Origin: Streptomyces sp. NBC_01232
Lineage (GTDB): Bacteria; Actinomycetota; Actinomycetes; Streptomycetales; Streptomycetaceae
Assembly (NCBI RefSeq): GCF_035989885.1
Contig: NZ_CP108518.1
Span: 4,327,501 to 4,391,500, forward strand
Direction: 5' to 3'
DNA length: 64,000 bases
Shown: one piece after another, positions 25,653 to 33,080 of the stretch
Numbering within the stretch: position 1 is the stretch's first letter
Layout: each line of letters starts with the position of its first letter
Notes under the pieces: model-generated
The model's database searches: none
The model's input: only the letters and a program-made list of their open reading frames with translations
What the model was told of the DNA's origin: nothing
Translations under genes and position numbers: made by a program

Positions 25653-26341
25653 GCCAGTTCCGCCCACACCTCGGGCAGTACCCGTCGGCGGGCCGCCGTC
25701 CACAGGTACGAGGCCCCGTCGGAGCCGGCCGTACCGGTGCTGCCGCCCAGGAACCGCTCGGCGAGGACGGCGTGCCGGGCCCGCCACATCGCCATCGCCT
25801 CGTCGAAGTCGAGCAGCGTCCGCCGCACCGCGTCGGCGGCCTCGCGGTCCGGGCCGCCGGCCGTGTAGTCGTGGTACGCCTCCTGGACGGACCGCTCCTC
25901 CAGCCTGGCGCGCAGCCGCTGCCGCTCGGTCGGGCTGAACCCGGCGGTGTTCAGGAAGCGGGTGTCGCGCAGCCCGCAGAGGTACTCGATCTCACGGAAC
26001 TGCGCGGACTGGAAGCCGCTGGCCTCGCCCAGGGCGGTGCGGATCACCTCGAAGGCCGCCGGGGTGAGGGTGGCGAGCGCGTCGAACTGGCCCACGAGCG
26101 TGCGGAAGACGTGGGGGAGCGGAGCCGCGCGGCGGGCCGCGAGGAAGCCGTCGCCCGCGTCCAGGGCGGCGCGCACGTCCTCGAGGTGGCGCAGCGCGAC
26201 GGCGAAGGAGATCTCGCAGCACTGGTGGGTGGCCAGGAACAGCACCCGCTCCACGTCGTCCTCGCGGACGCAGGCGGCCTCCAGGAGCTCTTCGAGCCGC
26301 AGGATCCGGCCGTACGGCGGGGCCTCGGGGGTGGCGTTCAC
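25649..26341 (-). CDS. Tryptophan 2,3-dioxygenase
   Basis: This 230-residue heme dioxygenase is somewhat shorter than the usual 260-280 residues. Family features are the ATHQCCEISFAVALRHLEDV helix, SGFQSAQFREIEYLCGLRDTRFL (the SGxQSxxFR substrate carboxylate-binding segment), and WRARHAVLAERFLGG with the proximal heme His, followed by the Gly/Thr-rich loop GGSTGTAG.D. It oxidises Trp, here probably 6-chloro-Trp, to N-formylkynurenine. GTG 26341 is chosen because upstream codons are low-complexity Pro/Ala and a GAGGAAGAAGG precedes it. It heads a leftward operon with the formamidase and PPTase. Confidence 0.9.
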   Translation of the reverse strand: MNATPEAPPYGRILRLEELLEAACVREDDVERVLFLATHQCCEISFAVALRHLEDVRAALDAGDGFLAARRAAPLPHVFRTLVGQFDALATLTPAAFEVIRTALGEASGFQSAQFREIEYLCGLRDTRFLNTAGFSPTERQRLRARLEERSVQEAYHDYTAGGPDREAADAVRRTLLDFDEAMAMWRARHAVLAERFLGGSTGTAGSDGASYLWTAARRRVLPEVWAELA

Positions 26342-26497
26342 GTGGACCTTCTTCCTCGCAGGGGCGAGCGCCGCTGCGGGTGCGGGGAAAGGGAGACGGG
26401 GAGGAGGCGGGAAGGGCCCCAACGGGAATGTGAGCGTAGTGAGGGGGGCCGCGGGCAACAGCGTCTTCAAGTGCTCGCTTAAAGGTCGCGGGGCCAT

Positions 26498-26515
26498 GTG
26501 AGATCTTCATCTCAC
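26498..26515. promoter_or_regulatory. 7-bp inverted repeat in the divergent TDO / RiPP promoter region
   Basis: GTGAGAT-cttc-ATCTCAC lies in the 274-bp gap between the divergent dioxygenase gene and the RiPP precursor gene. The position and AT-richer context suggest an operator, perhaps for the response regulator at 30686-31294. A single TCAGCGG heptamer at 26542 has no phased partner. Confidence 0.4.
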
Positions 26516-26615
26516 GGTGGTGAGCCCGGCACTGTCAGTGCTCAGCGGTTCCTCGCAGAATCATCAACGAACGGACAGGTACCGCTCGACTTCGAACAGA
26601 GGGAACCCACCCGCC

Positions 26616-26816
26616 ATGACCAGCATTTCGGCCGGCACCAACGCCTTCTCGGGCGAATCCGCCGCTGCGCCCGCCCGCTCCTTCCGCCGCGGCCTGGTGA
26701 TCCAGAACCTGGAGGCGGTGCCCGAGAACGCGTTGGCCGACTCGTGCATCATCTTCTGCACATCGGGTGTCCCCTGGGGCGTCCAGGCCGCGGCCTCCGG
26801 GCGGCTGGCGGCATGA
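26616..26816 (+). CDS. Putative RiPP (azoline-type) precursor peptide
   Basis: This small 66-residue ORF stops within the start of the YcaO gene (ATGA at 26813-26816), an arrangement typical of precursor plus modifying enzyme. GAGGG lies about 12 nt upstream of the ATG. Residues 1-42 look like a leader: Ser/Ala-rich, then RRGLVIQNLEAVPENALA, an LxxLxxVPEN-like recognition segment ending in Ala. The rest, SCIIFCTSGVPWGVQ plus an AAASGRLAA tail, holds Cys44, Cys48, Thr49, Ser43 and Ser50 as potential cyclisation sites and Trp54. I know no characterised peptide with this core. The ORF has coding support from its coupling and SD, but its function is inference from the neighbour. Confidence 0.75.
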   Translation: MTSISAGTNAFSGESAAAPARSFRRGLVIQNLEAVPENALADSCIIFCTSGVPWGVQAAASGRLAA

Positions 26817-29272
26817 TCGATGCATGGAGCGCGCGCGTCGCTGCGCCGCTTACGGGGGATGACGTACTGGTGGGTTTCAAGACCCACTTGTGGCCGACGG
26901 TCGTACCGGACGACGCGGCCTACCTGGTGTCCCGGCGCGGGGTGACCGCGCTGCACGGCATCGAGGCCGAGGTGCTGGTCCCGCTGCTGGACGGCACCCG
27001 CACCGTGGCCGCCGTCCGCCGGGAGGCGGGGCGGACCCTGGACGCCGAGGACGTGGAGGCGGCCCTGTCGGCGCTGGCCGACGCCGGGCTGATCCGCTTC
27101 ACGGCCGAGCCGCCCGCCGCACACCCGCCCGCCGCACACCCGCCCGCCGCGCGGCAGGCGTCGGCCGCACCGCAGGCGTCCGCCCGGCTCGGCCGGGTGC
27201 CGGCGCAACGCGGACGCGGGACCGAAGCCGAGGCGTACTGGGACCTGGCCGGGCTGGACGGGCGCCGCTCGGCCGCCGAACTGGCCGCGGCCAGCGTCGC
27301 GATCGAGGCGCTGCCCGGCACCGACCCGGAGTCCGTGGCCGAGGCCTGCCGCGCCTCCGGCATCACCGTGGCCGACGATCCGCGCGCCGCCGCGCTGACG
27401 CTCGTACTGTGCGACGACTACCTCGCGCCCGGGCTGGCCGCCGTGGACGCGGCCCACCGCGCCGACGGCCGGCCGTGGCTGCTGGTCAAGACGTGCGGTA
27501 CGGATCCCTGGATCGGCCCGTTCATGCGCCCCGGCGACGGACCCTGCTGGCACTGCCTGGCCGTACGGGTGCGCGGGCACCGCCATTCGGAGCTGCCGCT
27601 GCGCCGCGCCCTCGGTCTGGACGGTCCCGTGCCGCGGCCCCCGGCCGGGCTGGCCGCCGGCCGCGCGCTGGCGGCGCACCTCGCCGTCCTGGAAGCCGCG
27701 AAATGGCTCGCCGGTATGCGCACCGCCGAGCAGGACAGCATCCAGACCCTCGACACACTGCGGCTGCGCACCGCCGCGCATCCGGTCACCAGGCTCCCGC
27801 AGTGCGCGGGTTGCGGGGATCCGGGCCTGGTGGCCCGCCGGGTGCTGGCGCCGTTCGTACCGGCTCCGCGGCCGAAGGCCGTCGGGGCCGGCGGTGGCGA
27901 CCGGGCGCTGACCCCCGCTCAGATGCTCAGCGCCTACGGACACCTGGTGGACCCCGTGACCGGGGTGGTGAAGGAGATCCGGCGGATCCCGGGCACCCCC
28001 GACTTCGTCCACTCGTACGTCTCCGGGCAGAACCTGGCCATGCGGGCGGCCACCTTCGCCGGGGTGAGCTCCGGGCTGCGCGCGCTCAACGGCGGCAAGG
28101 GCCGCACGGAGGAAGAGGCGCGCACCAGCGCGCTGTGCGAGGCGGTGGAGCGCTACAGCGGTACGCGGCACGGGGACGAGCCGGTGGTCCGGGACACCCT
28201 GCGCGGCCTGGGCACCGCCGCCCTGCACCCCAACTCCGTTCAGCTGTACGACCGGCGCCAGTACACGGAGCGGGAGTACTGGAACGCGCAGCACTCGCGC
28301 TTCCACTACGTCTCGGCCCCGTTCGAGGAGGACCGGCCGACGGAGTGGACCCCGGTGTGGTCGCTCACCGGTGGTGTCCAGCGGCTGCTGCCCACCTCGA
28401 TGCTGTACTTCGGCCTCGGGGAGGACGGTCAGGCGGCCCGGGCGGGGTCCGCGACCCGGTCGGTGGCCGGAGCCGGAGCCGGGGCCGCGGCCGGGGACGG
28501 TCTGTGGGCCGACTCCAACGGCAACGCGGCGGGCAGCAGTCCCGAGGACGCGCTGGTGCAGGGGTTCCTGGAACTGGTGGAGCGGGACGCGGTGGCCCTG
28601 TGGTGGTACAACCGCACCCGTCAGCCGGAGGTGGACCTCGATGCCTTCGACGAGGAGTGGGTCGGCCGGGTCCGGGACGGGTACCGCCGGGCGCACCGCG
28701 AGCTGTGGGTGCTCGACCTGACCTCGGACATGGGAATACCGGTGATGGCGGCGCTCTCCCGCCGGACCGACAAGCCCGAACAGGACGTGATCTTCGGATT
28801 CGGAGCGCATTTCGATCCCCGCGTCGCGCTGCGCAGGGCGCTCTCGGAGATGGGCCAACTGCTGCCGGCGGTTTCCGGTGTACGGCCGGACGGTACGGGA
28901 TACCGGGTCAGCGATCCGGAGCCGCTCTCCTGGTGGCATCTGGCGACCGTCGGAAATCAGCCATACCTCATTCCCGATCCGGCCATTCCGGCTCGAACTC
29001 CGGGGTGCTGGCCGCATTACCGCACCGGCGACCTGCTCGAAGATGTTCACAATATTGTCGAGCTGGTGGGGAACAAGGGGATGGAACTCCTGGTCCTGGA
29101 CCAGACGCGGCCGGATTTGGGTCTTCCAGTTGTGAAAGTAATCGTTCCGGGGCTGCGGCACTTCTGGGCCAGATATGCGCCGGGCCGCCTATTCGACGTA
29201 CCGGTCGCCCTGGGCAGACTGGTCGAACCCACTCCATATGACCAGCTCAATCCCATTCCGTTGTTCGTCTGA
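26813..29272 (+). CDS. Fused RRE / ocin-ThiF-like / YcaO cyclodehydratase
   Basis: This is an 819-residue fusion. Residues 1-100 form a PqqD-like RiPP recognition element (TRTVAAVRREAG...VEAALSALADAGLI). A Pro/Ala/His linker follows, with three 15-nt repeats (27111-27155). An ocin-ThiF-like domain (about 125-340) has two CxxC pairs, C245/C248 and C331/C334, probably binding Zn. The YcaO domain (about 370-819) has ATP/Mg motifs around E443 and E446-R447 (CEAVERYSG), SNGNAAGSS, and E587/E590-R591-D592 (ELVERDAV). The C-terminus NPIPLFV retains the PxP needed by azoline-forming YcaO enzymes. It should cyclise Cys/Ser/Thr of the coupled precursor. The last ~180 codons use more A/T-ending codons than the rest. 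No TfuA partner is present. Confidence 0.93.
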   Translation: MIDAWSARVAAPLTGDDVLVGFKTHLWPTVVPDDAAYLVSRRGVTALHGIEAEVLVPLLDGTRTVAAVRREAGRTLDAEDVEAALSALADAGLIRFTAEPPAAHPPAAHPPAARQASAAPQASARLGRVPAQRGRGTEAEAYWDLAGLDGRRSAAELAAASVAIEALPGTDPESVAEACRASGITVADDPRAAALTLVLCDDYLAPGLAAVDAAHRADGRPWLLVKTCGTDPWIGPFMRPGDGPCWHCLAVRVRGHRHSELPLRRALGLDGPVPRPPAGLAAGRALAAHLAVLEAAKWLAGMRTAEQDSIQTLDTLRLRTAAHPVTRLPQCAGCGDPGLVARRVLAPFVPAPRPKAVGAGGGDRALTPAQMLSAYGHLVDPVTGVVKEIRRIPGTPDFVHSYVSGQNLAMRAATFAGVSSGLRALNGGKGRTEEEARTSALCEAVERYSGTRHGDEPVVRDTLRGLGTAALHPNSVQLYDRRQYTEREYWNAQHSRFHYVSAPFEEDRPTEWTPVWSLTGGVQRLLPTSMLYFGLGEDGQAARAGSATRSVAGAGAGAAAGDGLWADSNGNAAGSSPEDALVQGFLELVERDAVALWWYNRTRQPEVDLDAFDEEWVGRVRDGYRRAHRELWVLDLTSDMGIPVMAALSRRTDKPEQDVIFGFGAHFDPRVALRRALSEMGQLLPAVSGVRPDGTGYRVSDPEPLSWWHLATVGNQPYLIPDPAIPARTPGCWPHYRTGDLLEDVHNIVELVGNKGMELLVLDQTRPDLGLPVVKVIVPGLRHFWARYAPGRLFDVPVALGRLVEPTPYDQLNPIPLFV

Positions 29273-29352
29273 GCCCCCTTCCCGTCCTTCTCCGCCTTCA
29301 CTCGCCTATGCTCGCGAAGCAATTGCATCGGGACGGTCGAAGGGGGATCGAC

Positions 29353-30588
29353 ATGGCACTCCGCCACAGCTCAGAGGGTGAAGTGGCGGAGGCGGTGAGG
29401 GCGGAGGGGATTCTGCGCCGCAGCAGGGACCTGCCCCCGCCGCGGATGGCGCAGGTGATCCTCATCGTGGCGATCAGCTGCTACGTCGGCATCACCATGA
29501 TCAACATCCTGCGGGCCGGTGTCGCCGGCCTGGACCTCGTCCTCGCGATGGGCTCGCTGGCGGCGATCTTCGCCCTCCAGCTCCTCCACTCGCGGCCGGG
29601 CGCCGGGCGCAAGCCCGTCGCGCGCAAGGTGCTGACGCTCGGGGTCCAGGCCGCCCTCACCTACCTGCCGCTCATCATGCTCAAGACCCAGTGGGGGGCG
29701 ATGGCCGGCTTCCTCGCCGGGTCCGTGCTCCTGCTCCTGCCCCCGCGGCTGGGCTGGACGCTGTACGGGCTGGTGGGCGTCACCATGCTCGTCCCCCCGG
29801 TGCTGGAAGGCTGGCCGTTGATCGACTGTGTCTACGTCGTCCAGTCCACCCTGCTCACCGGGCTGGTCACCTTCGGACTGACCCGCCTGTCGGAGCTGGT
29901 GCAGGTGCTCCACGAGAGCCGGGACGAGCTGACCCGGGCGGCCGTCACCCGGGAACGACTGCGGTTCGCCCGGGACCTGCACGACCTGCTCGGCTACAGC
30001 CTCTCCGCGATCACCCTCAAGGGAGAGCTGATCCACCGTCTGATCCCGGTCCAGCCGGCCAGGGCCAAGGAGGAGATCGAGGACGTCCTCGCCATCTCCC
30101 GGCAGTCGCTGGCCGACGTACGGCGGGTGGCCAGCGGCTACCGGGACATGTCCCTGGAGGAGGAGATCCGTTCGGCCGAATCGGTGTTGAGCGCCGCCGA
30201 GGTCGAGGCCGTGAGCGACATCCGGATGGGTCCGGTCAGTTCACCGGTGGACACGGTCCTGGCGACCGTGCTGAGGGAGGCCGTCACCAACGTGCTGCGC
30301 CACAGCCAGGCCGCACAGTGCGAGATCAAGGCCGTCGAGGAGGATGGCTTGATGACGCTGTCGGTCACCAACGACGGTGTCACCAAGGGGTATCGGGACA
30401 GCTCCCCGCACAGTGGCAGCGGTCTGGGCAATCTGGAACTCCGACTCCGCGCGGTGGGCGGGGAGCTGGAGGTGGACCGCGGCTCCGGCGACGTGTTCCG
30501 GCTGGTCGCGCGGGTGCCCGCACAGGGCGGGCCCGCCCGCGACCCCGAGGGAGCGACGGAGGACGAAGGTGCCGGGTTCGCCGCCTGA
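29353..30588 (+). CDS. DesK-type sensor histidine kinase
   Basis: This 411-residue NarL-group kinase has about six membrane segments between residues 35 and 185, a HisKA_3 domain with phosphoacceptor His210 in RFARDLHDLLGYSL, and a HATPase domain with N-box LREAVTNVLRHS and G-box GSGLGNLELRLRAVGG. ATG 29353 is chosen because AGGGGG lies 8 nt upstream; an in-frame ATG 15 codons earlier has no SD. It is paired with the LuxR-type response regulator about 100 bp downstream. Situated right after the YcaO gene, the pair probably controls the RiPP locus or senses its product. Confidence 0.93.
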   Translation: MALRHSSEGEVAEAVRAEGILRRSRDLPPPRMAQVILIVAISCYVGITMINILRAGVAGLDLVLAMGSLAAIFALQLLHSRPGAGRKPVARKVLTLGVQAALTYLPLIMLKTQWGAMAGFLAGSVLLLLPPRLGWTLYGLVGVTMLVPPVLEGWPLIDCVYVVQSTLLTGLVTFGLTRLSELVQVLHESRDELTRAAVTRERLRFARDLHDLLGYSLSAITLKGELIHRLIPVQPARAKEEIEDVLAISRQSLADVRRVASGYRDMSLEEEIRSAESVLSAAEVEAVSDIRMGPVSSPVDTVLATVLREAVTNVLRHSQAAQCEIKAVEEDGLMTLSVTNDGVTKGYRDSSPHSGSGLGNLELRLRAVGGELEVDRGSGDVFRLVARVPAQGGPARDPEGATEDEGAGFAA

Positions 30589-30685
30589 GTTGGCCCCTCT
30601 TTCCTGTCCGGAGCTGCCTTAAACCGGCCACGTTGATATGATCGACGTCACAAGATCGGCCGCGCGGACGGGGGAGCTCGCAAAG

Positions 30686-31294
30686 GTGATCAGAATCCTG
30701 CTGGCCGAAGACATGAACATGGTGCGCGGGGCGCTCGTGGCCCTGCTCAACCTGGAGGACGACCTGGAGGTCGTCAGCGAGCTGGAGCGCGGTGACGAGA
30801 TCCTCGCCGCAGCCCTCGAGGTCAAGCCGGACATCGCGGTCATCGACATCGACCTGCCGGGTCTCGACGGGCTGAGCGCCGCCGTACAGATCCACGAGCA
30901 CCTGCCCGAGTGCCGGACGCTGATGCTCACCAGCCTCGGCCGCCCGGGGACCCTGCGCCGGGCCCTGGCGGCCCAGGTCTCCGGCTACCTGCTCAAGGAC
31001 GACTCACCGAAGGAACTGGCCAGCGCCATCCGCCGGGTGGTGGCCGGCCAGCGCGTCATCGACTCCAAGCTGGCCCTGGCCGCGTGGAGCGGGCTCGAAA
31101 GCCCGCTGACGGACCGCGAGACCGAGGTCCTGCGGATGGCCGCGCAGGGAGCCGAGGCATCGGAGATCGCCGGGGAACTGCACCTGTCCATCGGGACGGT
31201 GCGCAACTACCTGACGACCGTGGTGGCGAAGCTGAACGCCCGCAACCGCGTCGACGCCATCCGCATCGCCCGCGACGCGGGCTGGCTGGTCTAG
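30686..31294 (+). CDS. NarL/DesR-type response regulator
   Basis: This 202-residue protein has a receiver domain (ILLAEDMNMV acid pocket, phosphoacceptor Asp54, MLTSLG Thr/Ser, YLLKDD Lys) and a C-terminal LuxR helix-turn-helix (LTDRETEVLRMAAQGAEASEIAGELHLSIGTVRNYLTTVVAKL). GTG 30686 is preferred to the in-frame ATG 48 nt upstream: it has GGGGAG 10 nt before it and gives the canonical MIRILLAED start. It is the partner of the kinase at 29353-30588. The gene ends 11 bp before a 17-bp inverted repeat. Confidence 0.93.
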   Translation: MIRILLAEDMNMVRGALVALLNLEDDLEVVSELERGDEILAAALEVKPDIAVIDIDLPGLDGLSAAVQIHEHLPECRTLMLTSLGRPGTLRRALAAQVSGYLLKDDSPKELASAIRRVVAGQRVIDSKLALAAWSGLESPLTDRETEVLRMAAQGAEASEIAGELHLSIGTVRNYLTTVVAKLNARNRVDAIRIARDAGWLV

Positions 31295-31305
31295 GGGGTG
31301 TGCTG

Positions 31306-31356
31306 GGTCCTGTCGTCAAAGTCCCGCCCGGCCGGCGCTACTTTGACGACAGGACC
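31306..31356. repeat. 17-bp perfect inverted repeat, terminator or MITE-like remnant
   Basis: Arms 31306-31322 (GGTCCTGTCGTCAAAGT) and 31340-31356 pair perfectly around a 17-nt loop. CTAG occurs just outside on both sides (31291-31294 and 31356-31359) and forms the stop codons of both convergent genes. It could simply be a bidirectional terminator. The long loop, the CTAG flanks and truncation of the neighbouring SagB-like gene exactly here also fit a short transposon-derived element. Confidence 0.65.
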
Positions 31357-31976
31357 TAGGCCGACTCGTCGGCGGGCGCGACCATCCCGGCGGCGCACAG
31401 GTAGCCGAAGATGTCCTTGGTCACGTTCCGCGGCAGCGGCAGCGCCGCCGAGGCCGCGGCCAGGGTGGTCGGCCAGGCCAGCATCATCGCCACCCAGGCC
31501 GCCTCGGGCCGGTGCAGTACCACCCGGTGCGGTGAGTCGACGGACTCCAGCACGCACTCGGCCCCCGATTCCGGCACGCTGAACGCCACGTGCCGGGGAA
31601 GCCGTACGCGGCGCTCGCCGGGCTGGCGGATCAGGACGAACGGGGCCACCGGCGACAGCGGGAAGACCGACAGCAGCGGCCCCTTGAGGTCCTCCACGCC
31701 GAGCGTGCGCACCACGAGGTGCGAGAGCTGCCGGAGCGCCGGCAGGGTGACGAGGGACAGGTCCTCCGACCCGCTCACGGCATTGCCCAGCAGCACCGGC
31801 CCGAGTTCCATCCGGCGGAGCGCCTCGCGCACCGCGGGACTGGGCCGGTCGAGCCGGTCCTCGCCCCAGCGGCTCGTGAGCAGCAGCGCGTCGCCGCCCG
31901 TGCCCTGGTCGACGACCACGTCCTCGGACAGCGACCAGAGATGGACGGTTGGGGCATCCCCAGTCGTGCGCCGCAT
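31356..31976 (-). CDS. SagB-type dehydrogenase N-terminal domain only (probably truncated)
   Basis: This 206-residue protein with HLWSLSEDVVVDQG, LLLTSRWGEDRLDRPSPAVREALRRMELGPV, a central VLLHRPEAAWVAMMLAWPTTLAAASAAL and a final NVTKDIFGYLCAAGMVAP resembles, from memory, the roughly 200-residue region that precedes the FMN nitroreductase domain in actinobacterial SagB-family peptide dehydrogenases. The nitroreductase domain is missing: the frame stops at TAG on the edge of the inverted repeat at 31306-31356. ATG 31976 has AGAGG 7 nt upstream. If it is a remnant, azolines made by the YcaO enzyme could not be oxidised by it; alternatively it may serve as a stand-alone binding partner. The homology needs a profile search. 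Confidence 0.6.
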   Translation of the reverse strand: MRRTTGDAPTVHLWSLSEDVVVDQGTGGDALLLTSRWGEDRLDRPSPAVREALRRMELGPVLLGNAVSGSEDLSLVTLPALRQLSHLVVRTLGVEDLKGPLLSVFPLSPVAPFVLIRQPGERRVRLPRHVAFSVPESGAECVLESVDSPHRVVLHRPEAAWVAMMLAWPTTLAAASAALPLPRNVTKDIFGYLCAAGMVAPADESA

Positions 31977-32083
31977 ATCGCACCTCTCTTGCCGGGCGGC
32001 GGGATTCGTCGAGTATGGCGCCGGGCCCAGGCCTCGGGACAGCCACTGAGTCATGTGGTGACCGTGAAGATTTCACGTCGTCC

Positions 32084-32881
32084 TTACACCGCGATCAGGT
32101 CCGCAACCGGCGGGTCCAGGGTCGGATCGCAGCCCAGTACCGCCCGGTGCAGTTCCTGCAGCCGCCGCGACGGCTCGATCCCCAGCTCGCTGACGTACGT
32201 CGAGCGCAGCCGCCGGAAGACCTCCAGTGCCCGCGAGGCCCTGCCGCTGCGGTACAGCGCGAGGATCAGCTGCGCGTGCAGGTTCTCCTGCAACGGATAC
32301 AGCGAGGTCAGCGCCGTCAGCTCGCTCACCAGCCGGGTGTGCGCGCCGAGCCGCAGCTCCGCCCCGATCCGGGCCTCCAGCGCGGCCAGCCGGACCTCGT
32401 CCAGCCGCAGCGCCTCAGCCCGCAGCACGCCGCCCTGCTGGACGTCGCACAGGGCGGGGCCCCGCCACGCGGCGAGCCCGGAGGCCAGCAGGCCGGCACC
32501 CCGCTCGTCGTCCCCGGCCGCCAGCGCCCGGTTGGCCTCCGCCACGGTCGCCTCGAACTCCCGGGTGTCGACGCGGGCCGCGGCCGACCCGAGCCGGTAG
32601 CCCCCGTAGCCGGTGGCCACGATCTCCTTGGGGTCGGTGCCGGTGACGCCCGCGATCCGCTGGCGCAGGTGCTTCACGTACGTCTGCACGGCGGCGGTCG
32701 GCCCGCTGGGCGGGCAGCCGCCCCACAGCTCCTCGACGATCGTCCCCATGCTCACCTCGCGCCCCAGGTTCACGGCCAGCAGCGTGAGCAGCCTGCGCTG
32801 CTTCGCGGCGCTGGGTACGACGGACCTGCCGCCGACCGTGACGACGAGGGGTCCCAGCAATCCGATCTCCACGCGTTCCAT
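32084..32881 (-). CDS. SARP-family regulator (second)
   Basis: This 265-residue SARP has a winged-helix domain (about 1-95; EIGLLGPLVVTVGG, KQRRLLTLLAVNLGREVSMGTIVEELWG) and a bacterial transcriptional activation domain (about 100-255; FEATVAEANRALAAG...LQENLHAQLILALYRSGRASRALEVFRRLRSTYVSELGIEPS). SD GGGAG is 6 nt from ATG 32881. It reads toward the SagB-like gene (107-bp gap) and is close to the RiPP genes, so it may control them; no 11-bp heptamer array was found beside it. It is distinct from the SARP at 11907-12701. Confidence 0.92.
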   Translation of the reverse strand: MERVEIGLLGPLVVTVGGRSVVPSAAKQRRLLTLLAVNLGREVSMGTIVEELWGGCPPSGPTAAVQTYVKHLRQRIAGVTGTDPKEIVATGYGGYRLGSAAARVDTREFEATVAEANRALAAGDDERGAGLLASGLAAWRGPALCDVQQGGVLRAEALRLDEVRLAALEARIGAELRLGAHTRLVSELTALTSLYPLQENLHAQLILALYRSGRASRALEVFRRLRSTYVSELGIEPSRRLQELHRAVLGCDPTLDPPVADLIAV

Positions 32882-33080
32882 GCCCGCTCCCTTCGGTGAG
32901 GCCCTCAGGCTCGCACCCGCACCCCTGGCCGGGACAGTTACCCAGACACCACTTGGCTGTGAACCGCCGCCTCCCGCCGTATGAGAACTTCACACTCCGG
33001 GCGCGGTGACGACTTTCGTCGTACGGGGCGCGACGAAAGAGGGCGGACGGGGTGGAGTGCGGGTGTTTAGGGTCGGGCGG

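Noticed and set aside
26498..26812. N-terminal extension of the YcaO protein upstream of 26813
   Set aside because: The extension is Arg/Gly/Pro-rich and overlaps the RiPP precursor in another frame. The ATGA overlap and the recognition-element start support 26813.
31295..31355. A frameshift hiding the missing nitroreductase domain of the SagB-like protein
   Set aside because: Downstream of the stop is only the inverted repeat and then the convergent response regulator gene; there is no room for the domain in any frame.
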